Below are positions 13,884 through 19,923 of a stretch of DNA of 19,923 nucleotides, piece by piece. Location of the stretch: contig NZ_UHDZ01000002.1 in assembly GCF_900458815.1 (NCBI RefSeq), positions 1-19,923 of the forward strand, read 5' to 3'. Origin of the DNA: Staphylococcus saccharolyticus. GTDB lineage: Bacteria > Bacillota > Bacilli > Staphylococcales > Staphylococcaceae. Every line of letters begins with the position of its first letter. Position 1 is the stretch's first letter. Under the pieces are notes generated by a model. The model was not told the origin of the DNA. It searched no databases and saw nothing but the letters and a program-made list of their open reading frames with translations. A program made the translations under genes and the position numbers.

Positions 13884-14623
13884 CCTGCGAATACACCTAC
13901 ATTTAATGACTCTACATTATTTCGTAGTTCTAAACTAAAATTATAATCTGAATTTTTTATAAAAAAATCTTTAACACCATATTTTTCATTTCCTAAGAAC
14001 AAAGCTATTTTATAGTTTGCTTTTAGATAATTTAACTTTTCTTCACTCAATTCGTGACCATGGGGAGAAGTAGTTATTATTAAAAAGTTATTTTCTTTTA
14101 AAAAATTATATAACTTTAATTCATTATCAAAATTCTTAAAATTAGATATGAGATTAGTACATCTTGATGAATTTAATATTTTATTAGTATATGGATAGAA
14201 ATCACTTTTAGGATATAAAAAGCAATTATAATTATAAGCAACTCCAGTTCTGATAATAGTTCCAATATTACCATGATCTATAATATCATCTAAAATAATA
14301 ACGTTATCATTATTTAATAAAAATCCATCTTCATTCTTTTGACATACGGCTAATACATCAATTTTATTCTTAGAATTATGTAATTTATTTAAAATACCAG
14401 ATGTTGTTTCAAACCCGTCTATATTCTTTGACTCAGCAAATGATAATATATCTTTTGAATCAGTAACTATATAATTAATATCTATATTGAATTTTAATGC
14501 TTGTTTTATTTGATTTAAAGAAAACAAAACAATTTTATTTTTACATAATTTTGATTTGTTAGTTTTAAGAATTCTTATTTCTTCAAATTCTTCACTTTTT
14601 AGTTTTTTGATTTTTTTTATCAT
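13856..14623 (-). CDS. 23S rRNA 2'-O-methyltransferase, SpoU/TrmH superfamily, TsnR/AviRb-like; probable self-resistance
   Basis: 255 aa. The SPOUT knot motifs are present in order: motif 1 DHGNIGTIIRTG (116-127) with Asn119 and catalytic Arg125, motif 2 LFLGNEKYG (208-216), motif 3 ESLNVGVFAGI (238-248). The N-terminal 90 residues form a separate domain, as in the thiostrepton-resistance (TsnR) and avilamycin-resistance (AviRb) enzymes that methylate a ribose of 23S rRNA. It is divergent from the PKS arm with 77 nt between start codons and has AGGAGGG upstream of its ATG. Position in a biosynthetic cluster suggests it protects the producer ribosome from the cluster product. The nucleotide it modifies cannot be told from sequence. 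A housekeeping RlmB-type role is the alternative. Confidence 0.82.
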   Translation of the reverse strand: MIKKIKKLKSEEFEEIRILKTNKSKLCKNKIVLFSLNQIKQALKFNIDINYIVTDSKDILSFAESKNIDGFETTSGILNKLHNSKNKIDVLAVCQKNEDGFLLNNDNVIILDDIIDHGNIGTIIRTGVAYNYNCFLYPKSDFYPYTNKILNSSRCTNLISNFKNFDNELKLYNFLKENNFLIITTSPHGHELSEEKLNYLKANYKIALFLGNEKYGVKDFFIKNSDYNFSLELRNNVESLNVGVFAGILFDKLNR

Positions 14624-14700
14624 ATTTATATTCCCTCCTATAAAAACTTGTAATATTTAAAAGGTTATTTTATTCTGTAAGTAGAAAAGGGGGTATTATA
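14624..14700. promoter_or_regulatory. Divergent promoter region for resistance and PKS arms
   Basis: 77 nt between two outward-facing starts, holding AGGAGGG for the minus gene and AAAAGGGGGT (14685-14694) for the plus gene. Space allows overlapping promoters, which would couple resistance and biosynthesis, but no strong -35/-10 pair is seen. Confidence 0.4.
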
Positions 14701-15219
14701 TTGAAATTATATTATTATAATAGAAAAAAGGAAACGGATAATTTGAACTTAATAAGTAAGATATTAAGTGAATATGGTATTAATAGCGGAAAGTTTGATT
14801 TAAAAAAAACAGAATATTCTGTTTTGGATAATTCGCTACCGGAGAATACAAGGATAGATTTAATGGATAGTTACAAAAACTTAGAAAGAAATTTTTCAAA
14901 TTTAAATGGGTTTAGAAGAGACTTAGTCATTTTAACTAAGGATTTTAAGTATACTAATTTCATTTTAGATAAATTTTCTCCAATTCATTTTCACTTTGAA
15001 AATGAGTATTGGTATCTGTTAGATGGAAAATGTGAATTTGGTTTTTTATTAAATGATGGTAATAAAATTTTAGTTACTTTAGAAAAGGGCGAATTTTTAC
15101 AGGTTCCTGAGTGCGCGTGGCAATGGTTTGATTTGACAGAAGACAAAAATATGGCGGCAATTAGGTACTTCTATAAAACAGAAAAATCTCCAACTAAAAT
15201 TGAAATAGATATAGGATAA
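14701..15219 (+). CDS. Acireductone-dioxygenase-like cupin with altered fourth metal ligand
   Basis: 172 aa, close to ARD length (about 180). The region FRRDLVIL (71-78), HFHFENEYWYLLDG (96-109) and VPECAWQWFDL..AAIRYF (135-157) follows the ARD pattern RDxVxL, HxHxxDExRYxxDG and VPxGxxHWFDxG..AIRxF. The ligands His96, His98 and Glu102 are present, but the fourth ligand, a His in ARD, is Gln141. No methionine-salvage gene is nearby, so the usual acireductone substrate is unlikely; a role in oxidising or cyclising the polyketide is inferred. Start TTG 14701 after AAAAGGGGGT. The next gene follows after 4 nt. Confidence 0.72.
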   Translation: MKLYYYNRKKETDNLNLISKILSEYGINSGKFDLKKTEYSVLDNSLPENTRIDLMDSYKNLERNFSNLNGFRRDLVILTKDFKYTNFILDKFSPIHFHFENEYWYLLDGKCEFGFLLNDGNKILVTLEKGEFLQVPECAWQWFDLTEDKNMAAIRYFYKTEKSPTKIEIDIG

Positions 15220-15223
15220 GATT

Positions 15224-16027
15224 ATGAATAATTATAGTGAGACGATGATAGCAGTACTTTTGGCAAGGGTTAAGAATAGTAATATTAGCAAGGAAAAGTA
15301 TCCCGACAAGTTAATAGATAAATTAAATCACACACACAAACATTTTGAATTCTTAGAACATAAATCCAAAGGAATGTTCTCGAGAAGTATATTAGTTAGA
15401 AGTTTATACTTTATTGATTCTATAGTGAAATTTACAGGTGAGCAAATTATTGTTTTAGGTTCTGGTCTTGATACAAAAGCCATAGAATATGCTGATAAAG
15501 ATGTAGATATCTATTATGTGGATCATCCTAAATCTATTGAATTTAGCCGAGGTCTATTAAAAAAAATGAATAGGAGCAATCTGAAATTTATTTCTTTTGA
15601 TTTACAGGATGATGCTACGTATTTATTACAAATATTAAATGAAGCAGGAATAGATAAGTTTAAAGATACATTAGTAATATGGGAAGGTTCATCTTACTAT
15701 ATTAATCCAAAAAGTAGTTTATATTTAATTTCATCTTTAATAAATTATTTTAAAAAATTTAAATTTTATTTTGATATACTTTGTTCTGGTGCTTATCAAA
15801 ATTCTAGTAAAGGAGCGAATGAAAACATAAAGTATTTGAGGAATATTAATGAAAAATGGGTTGGACATTTAAATTATAAAGATATAGAAGACATTGTATA
15901 TAGTAATAAGGAATATAAAATAAGTTCAAAAGAATTTGATAGAAGTCACATTGAATTAAAGTATTTAAACGAAAATTACTTATTCAGTAATCAAATGAGC
16001 TTTATAGAAATAGAAAAGGAGTTTTAA
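15224..16027 (+). CDS. LCM/PPM-family SAM-dependent O-methyltransferase (TcmP-like)
   Basis: 267 aa. IIVLGSGLDTKAIE (75-88) is the SAM-binding GxGxD loop in the form typical of the leucine carboxyl methyltransferase family; Arg54, YVDHPKSI (98-105) and the VIWEGSSYYI segment are further family marks. The family includes TcmP, which methylates a carboxyl in tetracenomycin biosynthesis, so an O-methylation (phenol or carboxylate) of the polyketide is likely. ATG 15224 lies 4 nt after the cupin stop, with AGGA at 15213-15216 inside the previous gene's end. Substrate unknown. Confidence 0.78.
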   Translation: MNNYSETMIAVLLARVKNSNISKEKYPDKLIDKLNHTHKHFEFLEHKSKGMFSRSILVRSLYFIDSIVKFTGEQIIVLGSGLDTKAIEYADKDVDIYYVDHPKSIEFSRGLLKKMNRSNLKFISFDLQDDATYLLQILNEAGIDKFKDTLVIWEGSSYYINPKSSLYLISSLINYFKKFKFYFDILCSGAYQNSSKGANENIKYLRNINEKWVGHLNYKDIEDIVYSNKEYKISSKEFDRSHIELKYLNENYLFSNQMSFIEIEKEF

Positions 16028-16028
16028 C

Positions 16029-16679
16029 ATGAATTTTATTGGAACAGATAGTGAGACATTTGTTGAAAAATTATATGAAATGGTAATGGAGGATCAAAAA
16101 GATAAAGGAGAAAAATTAACTATAGATACTGGTGATTCAAATGAAAAAGAAGAACTTAGTCCGTTTATTATAAAACACTGGCTGAATTTTGCGGTATATT
16201 ATGAAAAAGCTGCTACCCATTTTATTGGAGGATGGTTAAAGACTACAGAGAAATCTGATGCATTAGTTGATTTTGCTCATCAAATAGAAGATGAAGCTAA
16301 TCACTATGTATGGCTTAGGAAATACTTAGCTGACTATGTCGAAAATCCTGATGATTTTACTCCTCCTAGAGAATGGGTTTATTTAATGGAAGAATATTAT
16401 CCTGGCTTGAAAACTCTAGAAGAACGTCTTGCTGCCCATAATATAGCTTCAGAAAGTGCAGCATTAGGTTTCATGGAATTTGCATTAGATAGGTTGCCTG
16501 AAAAAATGAAGAAAACTATAGATAAAATTTCTAAAGACGAATTTTTCCATGTGACTTTTGGGAAAACTCTGTTAAAGAAGTATTGTGTTACAGAGGAAGA
16601 GCAACAGAGAGCTTATGATGCAACTGTTGAAGCTATGAGAATAATGAGAGAGGCTAGGGAAGTATTTGTGAATATATAA
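16029..16679 (+). CDS. Ferritin-like diiron protein, probable tailoring oxygenase
   Basis: 216 aa, all-helical pattern. The residues Glu59, Glu89-x2-His92, Glu142 and Glu171-x2-His174 reproduce the canonical E...ExxH...E...ExxH ligand set of carboxylate-bridged diiron enzymes, with plausible helix spacing. Such proteins hydroxylate or oxygenate substrates or dehydrogenate them; in this cluster a hydroxylation or ring cleavage of the aromatic polyketide is inferred. I do not recognise a characterised close relative. AAAAGGAG lies upstream of ATG 16029, which is 1 nt after the methyltransferase stop; KS-alpha follows 13 nt later. Confidence 0.7.
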   Translation: MNFIGTDSETFVEKLYEMVMEDQKDKGEKLTIDTGDSNEKEELSPFIIKHWLNFAVYYEKAATHFIGGWLKTTEKSDALVDFAHQIEDEANHYVWLRKYLADYVENPDDFTPPREWVYLMEEYYPGLKTLEERLAAHNIASESAALGFMEFALDRLPEKMKKTIDKISKDEFFHVTFGKTLLKKYCVTEEEQQRAYDATVEAMRIMREAREVFVNI

Positions 16680-16692
16680 AAGGAGTTTGGTT

Positions 16693-17928
16693 ATGAGAAG
16701 AGTTGTAGTAACAGGTATCGGTTTAACTTCTCCAGCTGGAAAAACTGTTGATGAATTTTGGAAAAATTTAAATGAAGGGAGGAACTTTGTTGTCGAATGT
16801 GATTCTATGATTGATATGGGGCTTAAAAGTTCATCACATGCATTAATTGAAGATAAATCACATTTATATAAATATAGCGATAAGCTAGACAATTTTATAA
16901 AATTCGGTTTATATGCTGGAGAATCAGCTTGGAAGGACTCTGGGTTAGATATATATTCTATTCAGGATGAAAGTAGAATAGGTTTAATTTCTTCATCTGC
17001 AATAGGGGGAACACAAACTGTAGCAGATAAATTTGAGGAATTGTTGGTTAATGACAATATAATTTTTAATAACAACGACTCACATTTTTATGACTCTGGT
17101 ATGTATCATACATTAAATGTATTATTAAAAAGAAAATTAGGGATAAAAGGAATTACTACAGCTTTATCAACGGGTTGTACAGCTGGTATGGACTGTTTAG
17201 GATTAGGATTTGAAGAAATTATAGATGGTGATTTAGACATATGTATGATAGGAGCATCAGAGGCGCCTTTAGTAAATTTCACTTATGCAACTTTAGACGT
17301 TATAGGTTGTTTATCTAAAAATACTTCTGATTATGCGTCTTGCCCATTTAGTTTAGATAGAAATGGATTTGTAATTAGTGAAGGATCAGCTTTTTTAGTC
17401 TTAGAAGAGTATAACCATGCTAAAGATAGAAATGCCAGGATATATGCTGAAGTAGAGGACTTTCATAGTATAAATAATGGTAATCACATGACAAATCTAA
17501 AATCTGATGGTTTGGATATGTATGAATTGTTGAACATCTTGTTTAAAAAAAGAAAAGAAACAACGATTGATTATATAAATGCACATGGGAGTTCTACAAA
17601 GCAAAATGATTTATTTGAGACAGAAGCATATAAAAAATTTTTTGGGAAGGATATATATAAGATACCAATTAGTAGTACTAAATCAATGATAGGACATTCA
17701 TTATCTTCAGCAAGCCTATTTGGATGTATCTCAGCAATCATGAGTATAGTTACATCGAAAATACATCCCACTATAAATTTAAATAATAATGATGAAAAAT
17801 GCGATTTAAACTATGTACCTAATTACAGTATTAATAAGACAGTGAATAATGCTTTAGTTACAGCTAGTGGATTTGGTGGGATACATTCTGCTGTTATATT
17901 AAAAAAAGTAAAGGAGGAAGGTGAGTAA
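16693..17928 (+). CDS. Type II polyketide ketosynthase alpha (KS-alpha)
   Basis: 411 aa, full length. The active-site Cys162 is in STGCTAGMD, the two catalytic His are His298 in NAHGSSTKQND and His335 in KSMIGHS with Lys330, and DRNGFVISEG (222-231) is conserved. The CTAGMD and HGSSTKQND forms are those of type II PKS KS-alpha rather than FabF. It condenses malonyl-ACP units onto the starter as a heterodimer with the next gene product. ATG 16693 is chosen because AAAGGAG (16679-16685) is 7 nt upstream; a TTG at 16687 would be too close. The stop overlaps the KS-beta start by 1 nt (TAATG). Confidence 0.93.
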   Translation: MRRVVVTGIGLTSPAGKTVDEFWKNLNEGRNFVVECDSMIDMGLKSSSHALIEDKSHLYKYSDKLDNFIKFGLYAGESAWKDSGLDIYSIQDESRIGLISSSAIGGTQTVADKFEELLVNDNIIFNNNDSHFYDSGMYHTLNVLLKRKLGIKGITTALSTGCTAGMDCLGLGFEEIIDGDLDICMIGASEAPLVNFTYATLDVIGCLSKNTSDYASCPFSLDRNGFVISEGSAFLVLEEYNHAKDRNARIYAEVEDFHSINNGNHMTNLKSDGLDMYELLNILFKKRKETTIDYINAHGSSTKQNDLFETEAYKKFFGKDIYKIPISSTKSMIGHSLSSASLFGCISAIMSIVTSKIHPTINLNNNDEKCDLNYVPNYSINKTVNNALVTASGFGGIHSAVILKKVKEEGE

Positions 17929-19121
17929 TGAATAAAACTTGTATAACAGGGATAGGTATTATAAATTCTGTAGGTGAAAACAAAAATGAATTTTCTGATA
18001 ATTTTTTTAAAGGACTTTCTGGTGTGAAACCTACTAAAAATAGTGATATTAATGCAGGTGATATTTTATTTGTTGGAAACATACTGGGTAATATATCGAA
18101 TAGAATTAACAAAAGACTAGCAAAACAATCTGATAGATTCATTCATTTAGCTCTTATCGCTGCAAAAGAAGCTATTGAAGATAGAAAATGTATTACTGAA
18201 TATTCACCACATGAAAAAGGAATTTTCTTTGGTAATAACTCAGGTGGGTGGGATATATGTGAAAAAGGTTTTTTCGAGTTCTTTTTGGATGATCCTAAAT
18301 TAGTGAATCCTTATCAAGCTACTGCGTGGTTTCCGACTGCTCCTCAAGGTTTTACATCAATTACATATAAATTTAAAGGTTATAGTAAAAGTTTTGTAGC
18401 AGACAGACTGAGTGATGCACAAGCTTTGTATTTTGCTAATAAATGCATAAAAAAGAAAAAAAATAGTTTAATACTATTTGGAGGAGTTGAATCTCCAATA
18501 ACAACTTTTGGACTGCAGTGCTATTATGGTGTTGGTAACTTGAGCAGTGTGACAAGCATAAAAGATGCTTACTTACCTTTTAAAGGAAAAAAAAATGATG
18601 GATTAGTCCTAGGAGAGGGTAGTGCAGTATTAACTTTAGAGAGTGCGGAAAATATAGATGATGATGATATATATGCTTATTTATTAGATATTAGATATAT
18701 TGATATATCTGAAAACAAAATCACTCTTGTTAATACTATTACGAAAATGCTAAAGAAACTGAAGTTACGAAGTTCTGATATTGACGTTATAGTACCAGAA
18801 GGATCTTCCATAGTAGAAGAAGATTACTTTGAAATAGAATCTCTAAAAAAAATATTCTCTAAAAACACGCCTATAGCTGTTACTAAACATTATTTTGGAC
18901 ACTTATTTGGTGCAGCTAAAGCTACTGATGCTGCTATATCTATTCTTTCTATGAAAAGAAGCGAATTACCCCCTCATTTTATGCTGGGAGAATCGTTTAG
19001 CGATTATAAAATAAGAAAAAATACGAAAAAGGATATTAATTATATATTAAATATCTCAATATCAAAAGATAAAGAATGTATCATAAGTTTATTTAGAAAA
19101 GGTGGTAGATGTAATGATTGA
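17928..19121 (+). CDS. Type II polyketide ketosynthase beta / chain length factor (KS-beta)
   Basis: 397 aa, homologous to KS-alpha but without its nucleophile: the segment aligned with GCTAGMD reads DRLSDAQ (159-165), so Arg or Leu replaces Cys, and the first HG motif is replaced by VPEGSS. The second His is retained in KHYFGHLFGAAKATD. Loss of Cys with the fold preserved is the hallmark of chain length factors, which set the number of extensions through a pocket at the dimer interface. Many actinobacterial KS-beta proteins have Gln at the lost Cys; here it is not Gln, although Gln165 is nearby. AAGGAGGAAGG lies upstream of ATG 17928. Confidence 0.88.
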   Translation: MNKTCITGIGIINSVGENKNEFSDNFFKGLSGVKPTKNSDINAGDILFVGNILGNISNRINKRLAKQSDRFIHLALIAAKEAIEDRKCITEYSPHEKGIFFGNNSGGWDICEKGFFEFFLDDPKLVNPYQATAWFPTAPQGFTSITYKFKGYSKSFVADRLSDAQALYFANKCIKKKKNSLILFGGVESPITTFGLQCYYGVGNLSSVTSIKDAYLPFKGKKNDGLVLGEGSAVLTLESAENIDDDDIYAYLLDIRYIDISENKITLVNTITKMLKKLKLRSSDIDVIVPEGSSIVEEDYFEIESLKKIFSKNTPIAVTKHYFGHLFGAAKATDAAISILSMKRSELPPHFMLGESFSDYKIRKNTKKDINYILNISISKDKECIISLFRKGGRCND

Positions 19122-19338
19122 TGAAATAATTGAAATATTAAAACAAATGGGAATTGAAGAAGAAATGGATAATAACACAAATTTGATTTCTGACTTGTAT
19201 TTAGATTCAGCTGAGTTAGTAAGTTTAAGATTGGAATTGAAGAAGAAGTTTAATGTTGACATATCTTTAAATAGTAATGAAGAGTTAACAATTCAAGAAC
19301 TAAAACAAAAAATAGAGGGGGAGATGAATAATGAGTAA
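19114..19338 (+). CDS. Acyl carrier protein for the type II PKS
   Basis: 74 aa. LYLDSAELVSLRLELKKKF (28-46) is the helix-II recognition segment; Ser32 in LDSAEL is the phosphopantetheine site, presumably filled by the AcpS encoded at 1-393. The protein is acidic and has normal ACP length. An in-frame GTG at 19102 would give four more residues, but ATG 19114 fits AAGGTGG (about 19099-19105) with good spacing. It overlaps the KS-beta stop by 8 nt, and the next gene starts 8 nt before its stop, giving the classic KS-alpha/KS-beta/ACP minimal PKS order. Confidence 0.9.
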   Translation: MIDEIIEILKQMGIEEEMDNNTNLISDLYLDSAELVSLRLELKKKFNVDISLNSNEELTIQELKQKIEGEMNNE

Positions 19339-19923
19339 TGTGAGAGACTATTTTAATCAAGCTTATAGTACAAAACAGGCTAATGAGCATGAATGGGTAG
19401 CTGGAACAGCCAGCCCGGAATTAATTGATCTAGTATGGAGGAAAGTAATTCCTACTGGCTCTGAAGTACTAGAAGTAGGATGTGGTATAGGAACAGAATC
19501 AGTATTTTTATCTGTTAGAGGTATGAAAGTCACTGGTATTGATATATCATCAAGCGCTATTGAAAAAGCTCAGAAGTTAGCAGAAGTATACAATGTCAAA
19601 CCTCAATTTAGTGTGGAAGATGTCATTAATCTTCCTTTTGAAGATAATAGTTTTGACACAGTATGTGATCAGGGATGTTTTCACCACCTAACTGATGAAG
19701 AAAGAAAAGAATACACTAAGGAAATAAGTAGAGTTTTAAAAAAAGATGGTCTTTTAATTTTAAGATGTTTTTCAGATGCAATTCCAGGAGGTCCTCAACC
19801 TAGAAGAATAAAATCTGACGAATTAATTCAGACTCTGCAAAATGATTTTATTTTAGAAGAATTAAAAAGGGTGCTTTCATTTTCCACTGAGCAACGTGAT
19901 AGTCCGTTAGGATGGTCTAGTAT
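19331..19923 (+). CDS. Class I SAM-dependent methyltransferase, partial at the window edge
   Basis: At least 197 codons without a stop; the C-terminus lies outside the window. EVLEVGCGIGTES (about 45-57) is motif I, GIDISSSAIEKA (about 67-78) motif II, and FDTVCDQGCFHHL (about 103-115) the post-I/motif IV region of UbiE-like small-molecule methyltransferases. It could methylate O, C or N. ATG 19331 overlaps the ACP stop by 8 nt and follows GGGGGAG (about 19318-19324), so it is translationally coupled to the minimal PKS. It is the second methyltransferase of this arm and unrelated in family to the LCM-type enzyme. Confidence 0.8.
   Translation, partial: MSNVRDYFNQAYSTKQANEHEWVAGTASPELIDLVWRKVIPTGSEVLEVGCGIGTESVFLSVRGMKVTGIDISSSAIEKAQKLAEVYNVKPQFSVEDVINLPFEDNSFDTVCDQGCFHHLTDEERKEYTKEISRVLKKDGLLILRCFSDAIPGGPQPRRIKSDELIQTLQNDFILEELKRVLSFSTEQRDSPLGWSS

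Noticed and set aside
16029..16679. TenA-type thiaminase
   Set aside because: The paired ExxH motifs give a diiron ligand set that TenA lacks.
16572..18142. Minus-strand ORFs opposite the diiron protein and the KS genes
   Set aside because: Ser/Leu/Ile-rich shadows of well-supported + strand genes.
1..19923. CRISPR arrays, tRNA or rRNA genes
   Set aside because: No regularly spaced repeats and no tRNA or rRNA signatures were seen on either strand.

Overview
The window is AT-rich throughout and reads as part of a staphylococcal plasmid that carries an aromatic-polyketide gene cluster. Evidence for Staphylococcus is a pSK1/pSK41-type RepA_N replication gene with an antisense leader RNA, a pSK1-type Par protein, a BinR-like serine resolvase, a PepA1/Fst-type type I toxin, and a decayed IS431/IS257 copy. 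The biosynthetic genes have the same low GC and Firmicute-style ribosome binding sites.

Layout. Left arm (1-5774, all + strand, tightly packed): holo-ACP synthase, benzoate/salicylate-type acyl ligase, cupin, CMD-like protein, PF04199 cyclase, TcmN/WhiE-type SRPBCC aromatase/cyclase, alpha/beta hydrolase and a salicylate synthase (MbtI/Irp9 type), closed by a terminator near 5842-5882. Plasmid backbone (about 5900-13200): resolvase with its recombination site, type I toxin-antitoxin pair, a small membrane protein, gene remnants, LOG-family protein, small ORF, RepA with countertranscribed RNA, Par, and a frameshifted IS431-like element. Junction (13200-13850): a 32-bp perfect inverted repeat and a decayed YjdF/DUF2992 pseudogene. 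Right arm (13856-19923): a divergent SpoU/TsnR-type rRNA methyltransferase, then on the + strand an acireductone-dioxygenase-like cupin, an LCM-family O-methyltransferase, a ferritin-like diiron protein, KS-alpha, KS-beta (chain length factor), ACP and a SAM methyltransferase that runs off the window.

How the genes fit together (inference). Salicylate synthase would make salicylate from chorismate and the ligase would activate it as a starter. The dedicated AcpS would arm the ACP. KS-alpha/KS-beta/ACP would extend with malonyl units, and the SRPBCC, PF04199 and cupin proteins would direct folding and aromatisation. The diiron enzyme, ARD-like cupin and two methyltransferases would tailor the product, and the rRNA methyltransferase would protect the producer's ribosome. 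A salicylate-primed type II PKS is very rare in Firmicutes. From memory the closest known logic is that of thermorubin, a ribosome-binding antibiotic from Laceyella, but I cannot verify homology here. Both arms point the same way and the right end is open, so on a circular molecule the cluster would be one block running from 14701 through the unseen part into position 1.
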